A stretch of DNA of 64,000 bases from JBGAKG01 sp044224495. GTDB lineage: Bacteria; Myxococcota_A; Polyangia; Polyangiales; Polyangiaceae. The position numbers and the translations under genes were made by a program. The first letter of the stretch is position 1, and each line of letters starts with the position of its first letter. The DNA lies in NCBI GenBank assembly GCA_044224495.1, contig JBGAKG010000022.1:128465-192464 (forward strand). The letters are read 5' to 3'. The notes under the pieces were generated by a model that made no database searches, was not told the origin of the DNA, and saw nothing but the letters and a program-made list of their open reading frames with translations. Below are positions 42,178 to 49,421 of the stretch, one piece after another.

Positions 42178-42858
42178 ATGCGAAAAGTAGCCGAATCCCT
42201 CCCAGATGCTCTCTACGCCTTATCCGCGACTGCTGTCGCCGAACTGGTGGCCAGCCTCCACGATGAGCTCGGGCGGAAACCAAGTTTGGAGGAAATCACC
42301 GAGCTTCTGACGTGGGGCCTGCGAACGAACCGTTCGCATATCGAGGGGACACCAATCTTTTCCAGCATAGTGCTCTCTTCGCGTGCGAAGGCGTCGCGAC
42401 AGGAGCTCAAGGTTGGCGATCTCGTCCTGGTGCCGGCCGCAGACGGCTCCCATTCGTCGGCCATGCTCCATCTTGGGCGCTTTGGCCGATTTGGCGACGC
42501 CTATGGGCTCTTCCACGGGAAGCACACGATCCACGAGGTTTCGCCAGGTTGGGCACCTGCGCGTGTGCGACGATTTCCGCTCTTCGTTCATGATGAGTTT
42601 GTTGCAAATGGCAGGTGGCCGATCGTTGGAAACCGCCCCGACCTCGTCGCGCTCTTCTTCGAACCCCGGATGCTGTATCGGCCTGGCACGAGCGCCGATG
42701 GGGTGGTCAGCAAGTACGGTCGAGCGGAGTCCTTGACTACAGGCGTGGTTCAGCTTTCGCAGGAAGAAGGTGAGGAAGCATTCGCGGGCTTGCCGGCCAA
42801 TGGGAAAGGGGTGTTTCTCTGTCCTGAGCTCGAATCGTTCTTGGAACGGCTCCCGTAG
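42178..42858 (+). CDS. Hypothetical protein, possibly Imm26-like
   Basis: The 226-residue product reads from ATG 42178 with helices at LYALSATAVAELVASLHDEL. A strand-rich core follows, running from LKVGDLVLVPAADGSHSSAML through LGRFGRFGDAYGLF to RFPLFVHDEFV. The GDLVLVP-GR-G-YGLF order recalls Imm26-type immunity proteins. I cannot confirm that. Local base use is less GC-rich than in neighbours, which fits recent acquisition. The gap before it (42042-42177) holds no gene I can support. Confidence 0.55.
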   Translation: MRKVAESLPDALYALSATAVAELVASLHDELGRKPSLEEITELLTWGLRTNRSHIEGTPIFSSIVLSSRAKASRQELKVGDLVLVPAADGSHSSAMLHLGRFGRFGDAYGLFHGKHTIHEVSPGWAPARVRRFPLFVHDEFVANGRWPIVGNRPDLVALFFEPRMLYRPGTSADGVVSKYGRAESLTTGVVQLSQEEGEEAFAGLPANGKGVFLCPELESFLERLP

Positions 42859-43314
42859 TCCGTGGCCATGCATTGACCCTCAGCATGGACGAAGCTGACG
42901 CCATCTCGACGTCCATCCACGGCGAGTCCATCGAGGCGGACGAACGTCGTGGCGGCCGCTTCTGGGCCGCCCTCGGCTCACCGAGCCGGTGGCGCCGCGC
43001 CGGTACCCAGTGGCGCGCGCCATCCCTCGCACCTGCGACCCGTTTCCGTGAGCGGAAGGGAACGCCAAAGCGGAAGCGGGACTTCGAAGCGCGCAGCGCC
43101 ACCGTTCGCCGCTCGGTGAGTCCACTGCGGTTCCCCTTCTACGGCTACGGTGAGCTGCTCGTTGCCCTCGTGTGATGGCTCATCAGAACGCCGCGCCGGA
43201 AGCAAGTGGCGCGCCCCACCCCTCGCATCGTCGATCCCTCGGCGATTTGACGGATCGCGCATTGGCCCCGCTCGTGCAGAACAGCTGCGCATGGGAAGCC
43301 GTGCCGCTAAACTG
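42859..43314. other. Gene-poor stretch with a duplicated, decayed Uma2 5' region
   Basis: Two short blocks repeat. 42992-43031 and 43188-43227 match at about 34 of 40 positions (GCGCCGCGCCGG, then AGTGGCGCGC). A second block, CCACTGCGGTTCCCC, occurs at 43122-43136 and again at 43351-43365 inside the first codons of the intact Uma2 gene. The first copy encodes SPLRFPFYG, matching KPLRFPSSN of Uma2. So this stretch holds a remnant of another Uma2 promoter and 5' end. I see no intact gene here. Confidence 0.65.
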
Positions 43315-44016
43315 ATGGCCGTGGAGTTGCGCCACGTCCGTCCGGTGAAGCCACTGCGGTTCCCCTCCTCGAACTCGGAGTGGGACATGCCGCAGTCCGG
43401 ACGTCACCATCGCATGTGCGAGCTGATGTACCAGGTGCTCGTCGCCGCCGTCGGGCCCGCACACACGGTCGGTGGCGATCAGTTCGTCTACTACGATGCG
43501 AGCTCACCGCGTCGCTGCCTCGCGCCCGACGCGTTCGTGAAGCTCGGCGTCCCGGCCCATCACCCCGACGTGTGGCGCGCGTGGCAGCAAGGCGCGCCCG
43601 AGGTCTGCGTGGAGATCCTGAGTCCGAGCGACTCGGCCGAGAAGCTGACGTTCGCCGAGAAGCTGCGTCGCTACGCCGCACTGGGCACGCGAGAGCTGGT
43701 CGTGTTCAACGCGGATGCCAAGCGCGGCAAGCGCCTTCGGGTCTGGGATCGCGTTCGCGACGACTTCATCGAGCGCGTGGTGCTGCGTGAGTCGGCGCCG
43801 AGCACGGTGCTCGAGGGCATGTCGTACATGGTCACGAAGGACGCCGAGCTCGGCGACGTGCTGCGGGCAGAAAAGAAGGGCGAGCTCGTCCTGACGGCGC
43901 TGGAGCAGCGCACCCGAGAGCTGGAGGCGCGGGACCGCGAGCTCGCTGCGCGCGATCGCGAAATCGCCGACCTACGTCGGCAGGTCTCCGTGACGAAGCG
44001 AAGGGCGAAGAAGTAG
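43315..44016 (+). CDS. Uma2-family PD-(D/E)XK endonuclease-like protein
   Basis: This 233-residue protein of the Uma2 group (DUF820) has a PD-(D/E)XK nuclease core: Asp in CLAPDAFVKLG, Glu in VCVEILSPSD and a Lys two strands later. The last 45 residues are a coiled coil, with ELEARDRELAARDREIADL in heptads. Uma2 genes occur in large families in cyanobacteria and myxobacteria and their job is not settled. The start at ATG 43315 is chosen over 43291, but neither has a good ribosome-binding site. The duplicated copy of its upstream region sits in front. Confidence 0.8.
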   Translation: MAVELRHVRPVKPLRFPSSNSEWDMPQSGRHHRMCELMYQVLVAAVGPAHTVGGDQFVYYDASSPRRCLAPDAFVKLGVPAHHPDVWRAWQQGAPEVCVEILSPSDSAEKLTFAEKLRRYAALGTRELVVFNADAKRGKRLRVWDRVRDDFIERVVLRESAPSTVLEGMSYMVTKDAELGDVLRAEKKGELVLTALEQRTRELEARDRELAARDREIADLRRQVSVTKRRAKK

Positions 44017-44040
44017 GCCGGAGCCCAGTGGGAGTACGAT

Positions 44041-44598
44041 TCACTCCCCGAGCAACTTGCGCAGCCGGTCCTCGATGGTTGGGTCGTCCTTCAGCTCGAG
44101 CAACGGGCGAAGCTCTTCCCACACGAGATCTCGGTCCAGACGTCGGCCTTGGCGGCCGACGATCCCGCGAATGTCGAGCCAGTCCTTCTCTCGCGCCGCG
44201 AACGCCTTGTGGACTACGAGATCTTCCGCGCTGCAGGTGCGCAGCGACTCGGCCGCCGAGATGGCAAAGAGAGAGCTTCGTTCGACGGTGCGCTCCTCGA
44301 AGGGCATCGCGCCGAGCGAGACGTCGAGCGGCGTACCTTCGCGAGAGACCAACAGCAGCGTGCGATGCTCCAGGGCGAAGCTTCGAGCGTCCGGGAGTCG
44401 ACCTTGGAATGCGCGCAGAAGCTCATCCACGTAGGGAGCCTCGCCGCCGAAGCCAGTGAGCAACGTGAGGTCGACGTCTGCCGTCATACGCGGTTCGCCC
44501 CACCGCTGGACCGCGAGCCCGCCGATGAAGCAGAACGAGAAGCCGGCCGCTTCGCAAACGCGCTGAACCTCGAGAGCGGCCACGAAGAGCGGGTTCAT
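44041..44598 (-). CDS. Nucleotidyltransferase-like protein (AbiEii/MNT type)
   Basis: The 185-residue protein has the nucleotidyltransferase beta-hairpin: FIGGLAVQRW, then DVDLTLL. These give the Gly-Gly and Asp-x-Asp pair of the AbiEii/DUF6036 and MNT families, with a further acidic residue in TPLDVSLG. A long helical C-terminus follows with EDLVVHKAFAAREKDWLDI, typical of the AbiEii group. Such enzymes act in toxin-antitoxin pairs by transferring NMP to tRNA or protein. It begins 1 base after the stop of a 73-residue gene, so the two form an operon. Confidence 0.82.
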   Translation of the reverse strand: MNPLFVAALEVQRVCEAAGFSFCFIGGLAVQRWGEPRMTADVDLTLLTGFGGEAPYVDELLRAFQGRLPDARSFALEHRTLLLVSREGTPLDVSLGAMPFEERTVERSSLFAISAAESLRTCSAEDLVVHKAFAAREKDWLDIRGIVGRQGRRLDRDLVWEELRPLLELKDDPTIEDRLRKLLGE

Positions 44599-44599
44599 G

Positions 44600-44821
44600 T
44601 CACCGACGCGCGCGCGCAAACAGCGCTTGCTGCGCGACGAAACCCGACGAGGCCAGTCGCGAAGGGCTCACCTCGATGCGAATCGAAAGAAGCGCGTCCG
44701 AACGTCGGAGGGCCTCTTCGTCGCTCAAGGTCCCCAGCTCCTGCGCCGCAACCTTGGCGAGCGCCGCTTCGGCGGCGACGCGCTGGGCGTACCAAGCGCG
44801 CGCGAAGGGGGGATTGTGCAT
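44600..44821 (-). CDS. 73-residue partner of the nucleotidyltransferase
   Basis: The small protein reads from ATG 44821 and ends 1 base before the nucleotidyltransferase gene. It opens with FARAWYAQRVAAEAALAKV, continues LGTLSDEEALRRSDALLSI and closes with a C-terminal helix (SSGFVAQQALFARARR). It is all-helical and has no DNA-binding motif I can name. TAGAAT lies 6 bases upstream of its start with only GGAAG between. Its position before a nucleotidyltransferase matches an antitoxin or adaptor role, but that is inference. Confidence 0.68.
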   Translation of the reverse strand: MHNPPFARAWYAQRVAAEAALAKVAAQELGTLSDEEALRRSDALLSIRIEVSPSRLASSGFVAQQALFARARR

Positions 44822-44827
44822 CTTCCG

Positions 44828-44833
44828 ATTCTA
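44828..44833 (-). promoter_or_regulatory. Putative leaderless -10 (TAGAAT) for the 73-residue gene
   Basis: TAGAAT ends 6 bases before the ATG at 44821 on the minus strand. Confidence 0.5.
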
Positions 44834-44930
44834 CCACGCGCCGCGTCGCCGCCGGTCCAATCGGCCTCGGGCTTCCATCGGCGGCATCTCGTGCGTGACG
44901 GAATCCGCCGCGGTTGGTCATCGGGTGGTG

Positions 44931-45371
44931 ATGACAGCTCGCCGGCGCTTTGGGCTGATGACGACCGCGCTCACTCTCGCCGCGTGCGGCAGTGTCCCGA
45001 TGGACCACGCAAGCGACGGAGGGCTCGACGCGACCAACGCGTCGTTGGACCCCTTTGGGGACGGTTCGGCGAGCTCACTCCCCGATGTCGGCGTCGACGC
45101 CTGTGGGCCGGCGACGCAGATCGGCCTGCGCGACACGGCCGATGCGAGTGCAGGATGCAAGTTCTTCGTCGGCGTCGGCTGCAACGGAGAGGTCGTGTCC
45201 GGCACGTCGGGGTGGTGCGAAGCGTCGGACGGCGGCGGCTACACCGTGCAGGGTGCTTGCGTCGTTGGGGGAAAGGTCACGAGCACCTTCAGCGCGCCGG
45301 TCGGCTCGTGCGATTGCGACGACGCGAGCGTGATCGTCACCGTCGCGCACGATCGATGTCAGCCTCAATGA
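44931..45371 (+). CDS. Small disulfide-rich lipoprotein
   Basis: The 146-residue protein starts at ATG 44931. A signal peptide with LAAC at the lipobox is followed by an Asp/Gly/Ser-rich linker and a small domain with eight or so cysteines, including SGWCEASDGGGYTVQGAC and SCDCDD near the end. It is one of several unassigned disulfide-rich lipoproteins in this window. It diverges from the nucleotidyltransferase pair. A hairpin beyond its end at 45379-45420 serves the convergent gene. Confidence 0.7.
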   Translation: MTARRRFGLMTTALTLAACGSVPMDHASDGGLDATNASLDPFGDGSASSLPDVGVDACGPATQIGLRDTADASAGCKFFVGVGCNGEVVSGTSGWCEASDGGGYTVQGACVVGGKVTSTFSAPVGSCDCDDASVIVTVAHDRCQPQ

Positions 45372-45378
45372 AACGCAC

Positions 45379-45420
45379 AAAAAGCCGAAGGGAGCCACGG
45401 ACCACCCGGGGCTCCCTTCG
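45379..45420 (-). terminator. Intrinsic terminator for the outer-membrane protein gene
   Basis: CGAAGGGAGCC (45386-45396) and GGCTCCCTTCG (45410-45420) form a perfect 11-bp stem with a 13-base loop. Read on the minus strand it is followed by GCTTTTTG, so it ends transcripts of the gene at 45474-46376. There is no U-run on the plus strand. Confidence 0.85.
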
Positions 45421-45473
45421 TTGGACGAGATGACGAGATGCGGAGGAGAGAGAGAAACGAGAGAGAAGTAAGA

Positions 45474-46376
45474 TCAGAAGTAGAACGTCATGCCGGCGGT
45501 CACGAGCGCGCCGCCCGACGTGTTCGTCGTGCGACCGGTCGCGTCGCGGAACTCCGGATCGGCGTCCTTGTCCGCGTCGGTACGGCCGCGGATGAAGCCG
45601 CGAACGTCGACGTTGAACGCGATGGTGCGCGACGCGCGGTACTCGAGACCGACGCCGGCCATGCCGCCGAAGTACGTGTAGCGCTTGTCCGTCCAGGACG
45701 AGTCCCAGTAGTCGTTCGTCACGTTGGCGAGCGACCAGCCCATGCCGCCGAGGAAGTAGAACTGGGCGCGCGAGCCGGGGTTCACGAAGACGAGGCCCGC
45801 GAGGCTGAACGCCGTCTCGTTGCGGGCGTAGCCGTTGTAGTCACGGCCGAAGAGGAAGTCGACGCCGCCTTCCACACCGAGCCACGGGAGCGGCTTGTAG
45901 CGAAGGCCTGCACCGAGACCGCCCATGCCGCCGCCGTTCCGCGCGCCACCGAAGGCCGCTGCGTCGAGGCGGAGGTTGATGCCCCACTCGCTCTTCCGGT
46001 ACGGGAGCGCCTGGCGCTGGTACGTCGGCACGTAGACCGGACGCGGCACGTAGTACGTGGGCGGCGGCGACGGCTGGTAGATGACGACCGGCGGGGGCGG
46101 CGGCGCCGTGTTGATCACGGGCGGCGCGACGACGGGCGGCGGCGCCTGCTGGATCACGACGGGCGGGGGCGCGACCGGGACGGGCGGAGGAAGCGGTTGC
46201 AGCACCGCACCACCACCGACGGTCACCGTCGCGCTTCCCTGGATCTGCGCGTCGGCACAGAACCAGCTGCCCGGGGGACAGGTCTGCGCCGCAGCCACGC
46301 TGCTGTACGTCGAGGCGACGGCGAGGGTCAGCGCGAAGGCGGAGGAGAGGGGAAGGATCTTGCGGAGCGTCGTCAT
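45474..46376 (-). CDS. Outer-membrane beta-barrel protein with Pro-rich linker
   Basis: The 300-residue protein has a Sec signal peptide cleaved near VAAAQ, then a Pro/Val-rich linker (about residues 55-115) that may span the peptidoglycan. A C-terminal barrel of 8 or so strands follows, ending in the aromatic MTFYF, typical of BAM-dependent insertion. The barrel part (GVEGGVDFLFGRDYNGY and after) resembles OmpA/OprF-type small barrels, but there is no OmpA C-terminal domain. GGAGG lies about 11 bases before ATG 46376. The terminator at 45379 follows the gene. Confidence 0.85.
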   Translation of the reverse strand: MTTLRKILPLSSAFALTLAVASTYSSVAAAQTCPPGSWFCADAQIQGSATVTVGGGAVLQPLPPPVPVAPPPVVIQQAPPPVVAPPVINTAPPPPPVVIYQPSPPPTYYVPRPVYVPTYQRQALPYRKSEWGINLRLDAAAFGGARNGGGMGGLGAGLRYKPLPWLGVEGGVDFLFGRDYNGYARNETAFSLAGLVFVNPGSRAQFYFLGGMGWSLANVTNDYWDSSWTDKRYTYFGGMAGVGLEYRASRTIAFNVDVRGFIRGRTDADKDADPEFRDATGRTTNTSGGALVTAGMTFYF

Positions 46377-46535
46377 GTCCAGAGTGCCTCCAAGCACGCA
46401 CCATGATTCTAAGCAACCCGAGTGCCATCGGCCATCGAATGGAACTCCATGGAAAACGAGGGGTCGGTCCGGGGGTGTAAGCATTCGTTCACGCCCCCTT
46501 GGCAACCGGCCCCCACACCTGAACGGGCAATGAGG

Positions 46536-46541
46536 TATAGG
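46536..46541 (+). promoter_or_regulatory. Putative leaderless -10 (TATAGG) for the methyltransferase gene
   Basis: TATAGG ends 7 bases before the GTG at 46549 with no ribosome-binding site of standard form. Confidence 0.45.
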
Positions 46542-46548
46542 ACGGGGT

Positions 46549-47769
46549 GTGAACCGGTTCCCGGCGGCCGCCGGAAGCAGCCCGATCGTGCGCCTGAAAG
46601 CAGGCCACGTCCAACCCGTCTGGGCGGGTCATCCCTGGGTGTACGCCCAGGCGGTCGACCGCGTGGAGGGTGGGGCGACGGCAGGCGACGAGGTGCGCGT
46701 CCTCGATCCGCGCGGAAACTTCCTGGGGCGGGGCTTCTACTCGCCGGGGTCGGCGATCCCGGTCCGGATCCTGGCGCGTGACGAGTCGTCGCGCTTCGAC
46801 GGGCACTTCTTCCACGCCCGCATCGCTCGCGCCGATGCCGCACGCCGTGCGTTCGGTCTGCCCGGACCGGAGACGAACGCCTACCGCGTCATCCACTCCG
46901 AGGGCGACGAGCTCCCCGGCCTCATCGTCGATCGCTTCGACGACGTGCTCGTCATCCAGCTTCTGACGTTCGGCATGAAGGTGCGCGAGAGCCTGATCCT
47001 CCAGGCGCTCGTCGACGTGCTGAAGCCGAAGACGATCCTCGATCGCACACCCGAGACGGTGAAGAAGCTCGAGCGGTTCGATCCCGGCAAGGGCGTCGTG
47101 CTCGGCGACGAGCCCACCGAGCTCACCTTCCTCGAGCGCCGCTTCCGGTACCGCCTGCCGATCGATCTGGGGCAGAAGACCGGGTACTACTTCGACCAAC
47201 GCGGGCTGCGCGCGCGGGTCGAAGAGCTCGCGAACGGCAAGAGCGTGCTCGACGCGTACAGCTTCGTCGGCTCGTTCTCGCTCGCCGCCGCCCGCGGTGG
47301 TGCGAAAGACGTCCTCGCCGTCGATCAGAGCGCGCTCGCGCTCGAGGTCGGCGCCGAGTGCGCGCGGCTCAACGGGCTCGAGGGGAAGATCCAGTACGTG
47401 CGCGAAGACGCGAAGCAAGCGCTCGCGGACGTCGCCAAGGCGGGCGGGCGCGAGCTCGTCCTCCTCGATCCGCCGCGGCTCGCACCTTCGCGCGGCGCGC
47501 GCGAGAACGCGCTCGTCGCCTACGCGCGCGTGGCCGAAGCGGGATGTCGCGCGACGAAGCCGGGCGGAATGGTGGTCTTCTCGTCGTGCTCGGCCGCGGT
47601 CGATCTCGTCGCGCTCACGCGCGCGCTCGCGACGGGAGCGCTCCGCGCGAACCGCCAGGCCATCGTCGTCGAGCGCAGCTTTCAAGGCCCCGATCACCCG
47701 ACGCTCGCCGCCCACGGCGAGGCGCTCTACCTCAAGAGCGTGATCGCTCGGATCGAGAGGCGCGGGTGA
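46549..47769 (+). CDS. rlmI: RlmI-like 23S rRNA (cytosine-5) methyltransferase
   Basis: The 406-residue enzyme has an N-terminal PUA domain (GHPWVYAQAV). A middle domain (VIHSEGDELPGLIVDRF) is followed by a SAM-dependent methyltransferase with VLDAYSFVGSFSLAAA and the catalytic DPPRL. This matches the RlmI/RlmK class that methylates C1962 of 23S rRNA. It starts at GTG 46549, 7 bases after TATAGG. The stop overlaps the next start (GTGA). It heads an operon with a HAD phosphatase and a membrane protein. Confidence 0.92.
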   Translation: MNRFPAAAGSSPIVRLKAGHVQPVWAGHPWVYAQAVDRVEGGATAGDEVRVLDPRGNFLGRGFYSPGSAIPVRILARDESSRFDGHFFHARIARADAARRAFGLPGPETNAYRVIHSEGDELPGLIVDRFDDVLVIQLLTFGMKVRESLILQALVDVLKPKTILDRTPETVKKLERFDPGKGVVLGDEPTELTFLERRFRYRLPIDLGQKTGYYFDQRGLRARVEELANGKSVLDAYSFVGSFSLAAARGGAKDVLAVDQSALALEVGAECARLNGLEGKIQYVREDAKQALADVAKAGGRELVLLDPPRLAPSRGARENALVAYARVAEAGCRATKPGGMVVFSSCSAAVDLVALTRALATGALRANRQAIVVERSFQGPDHPTLAAHGEALYLKSVIARIERRG

Positions 47770-48563
47770 GGCCGCTCTCCGCGCTCGGAGCGGAAGAAGC
47801 ACGCGGCATCGTCGGGCTCTTCTTCGACCTCGACGACACCGTGCTCTCGCACGGGCGCCTCGGCCGCGACGCCTACGGCGCGATCTGGGATCTGCACGAC
47901 GCGGGGCTCAAGCTCGTCGCCGTCACGGGCCGACCGTCGGGTTGGGGCGAGGTCCTCGCGCGCCAGTGGCCGATCGACGCCGCCGTCACCGAGAACGGGG
48001 CAATCGTCCTCGTGCGCGAAGGCTCCGTCGTGCGCGCGCTCGATCGCGCGTCGCCCGAGGAGCGGCGCCGGCGGCGCATCCGCCTCGCTGCCATCATCGA
48101 CGCCGCACAGACGGCGGTGCCCGAGGTGCGTCTCACCGACGACATGGGCGGTCGCCGCGCGGACGTCACGTGGGACGTCGGCGAGACGGTGCGCGTGCCC
48201 GACGATCGGGTCGCGCTCCTCCAGCGCGTCATCGTCGAGCACGGCGCGTGGACGTCGCGCTCGAGCGTGCACGTGCACGCGACGTTCGACGGCGACGACA
48301 AGGCGTCGGGCGCGGTGCGGTTCGTCGCCGACGCGTTCGGCGAGGACCCCGGCGCGGCGCGCTTCCGCTGGGCGTTTGCGGGCGACAGCGGCAACGATCG
48401 CCCGTGTTTTTCGGCGTTTCGGACGACCTTCGGCGTCGCCAACGTGCGGGCGAGCCTGGGCGGGCTCGCGGTTCCGCCGCGCTACGTCGCGGAAGGCGAG
48501 CGCGGCGCGGGCTTCGTGGAGATCGCGCGAGCGCTCCTGGCGGCGCGCACCCGGGCGCGATGA
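47766..48563 (+). CDS. HAD-superfamily sugar-phosphate phosphatase (Cof/MPGP-like)
   Basis: The 265-residue enzyme has HAD motif I FFDLDDTVLSHG, motif II in VTGRP and motif IV GDSGND. Its cap region fits the type IIB group with Cof and mannosyl-3-phosphoglycerate phosphatases. It starts at GTG 47766, overlapping the stop of rlmI, and ends as ATGA with the next gene, so expression is coupled. The substrate is probably a sugar phosphate. Confidence 0.85.
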   Translation: MRPLSALGAEEARGIVGLFFDLDDTVLSHGRLGRDAYGAIWDLHDAGLKLVAVTGRPSGWGEVLARQWPIDAAVTENGAIVLVREGSVVRALDRASPEERRRRRIRLAAIIDAAQTAVPEVRLTDDMGGRRADVTWDVGETVRVPDDRVALLQRVIVEHGAWTSRSSVHVHATFDGDDKASGAVRFVADAFGEDPGAARFRWAFAGDSGNDRPCFSAFRTTFGVANVRASLGGLAVPPRYVAEGERGAGFVEIARALLAARTRAR

Positions 48564-49372
48564 ACGGTGCGGGGCCGGCGCGCTTCGGCCCTGCCTCGTG
48601 GGGGTCGCTCGTCGCCGTCGCGCTCGCGGTGGTGGCAGCCGGAGTGGGCGCCGTCTGGCCGCACGTCTACCGCGACGACGGCATCATCCGTGACGGGTGG
48701 TTCCCCAACGATCTGGTCACGCTGGGGGTGGCTGCGCCGACGCTCGTCGCCGCGCGCGCCCGTGCGCTCCGCGGTTCGCGGGGGGCCGAGCTCGTCTGGC
48801 TCGGCGCGCTCCACTACCTCGTCTACGACGCGGCGTTCTATCTGCTCGGCGCGACGCTGAATGCGCTCTTCCCGGTCTACGCGGCGACGGTCGTGGCGGC
48901 GTTCTGGTCGCTGGTTCACCTGGCCGCGCGGATCGACGCGCGAGCGCAAGCGGCCGCGGCCGGGCCACAGCGCGGGGTGGCGGCGTGGATGTCGTTCATG
49001 GCGCTCGGTCTCACCGCGATCTGGACGATCAAGTGGTGCACGGTCTTGCTGCACCCGAGCCCCGCGCCGCGCTTCGACGAGACTCCGGAGTTCGTCCGCC
49101 TCGTCGCGGCGATGGATCTGTCGATGATGGTCGGCTTCTTCGCGCCCGGCGCGTGGTGGCTCTGGCGCGGGCGGCCTTGGGGATACGTGATCGGGGTCGC
49201 CCTGAACGTCTCGGCAGCGCTCTACGACCTGGTGCTGCTCGGCGGCTCGTTCGTCCAGCACCGGGCGGGGATCCCCGGCGCGGGCCCGATGATGGGCTTG
49301 TGGGGGTTCCTCGCGCTCGGGTGTGGGCTGTCGGCGGCCCGGCTCCTTCGCGCGGCCAAGCCGTCGGTTTGA
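48560..49372 (+). CDS. Polytopic membrane protein, unknown
   Basis: The 270-residue protein has about seven membrane helices (AVALAVVAAGVGAVWP, LVWLGALHYLVYDAAFYLLG and others) with a short periplasmic loop holding VYRDDGIIRDGW. I do not recognise its family. The start ATG 48560 overlaps the stop of the HAD gene as ATGA. It ends 49 bases before argD. Its presence after RlmI and HAD looks like a conserved operon rather than chance. Confidence 0.75.
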   Translation: MNGAGPARFGPASWGSLVAVALAVVAAGVGAVWPHVYRDDGIIRDGWFPNDLVTLGVAAPTLVAARARALRGSRGAELVWLGALHYLVYDAAFYLLGATLNALFPVYAATVVAAFWSLVHLAARIDARAQAAAAGPQRGVAAWMSFMALGLTAIWTIKWCTVLLHPSPAPRFDETPEFVRLVAAMDLSMMVGFFAPGAWWLWRGRPWGYVIGVALNVSAALYDLVLLGGSFVQHRAGIPGAGPMMGLWGFLALGCGLSAARLLRAAKPSV

Positions 49373-49408
49373 CGTTGGGCCATGCGCCCCCGGGCCCGTG
49401 GAAGGTGC

Positions 49409-49414
49409 TACAAA
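49409..49414 (+). promoter_or_regulatory. Putative leaderless -10 (TACAAA) for argD
   Basis: TACAAA ends 7 bases before ATG 49422, with no ribosome-binding site between. Confidence 0.45.
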
Positions 49415-49421
49415 TGCCCCC

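Noticed and set aside
42873..43175. Plus-strand open frame of about 100 residues
   Set aside because: It is Arg-rich with poor codon pattern and covers the decayed Uma2 block; I see no motif and no ribosome-binding site.
45372..45420. Hairpin at 45386-45420 as terminator of the plus-strand lipoprotein
   Set aside because: There is no U-run on the plus strand. The A-run on the left makes it a terminator for the minus-strand gene only.
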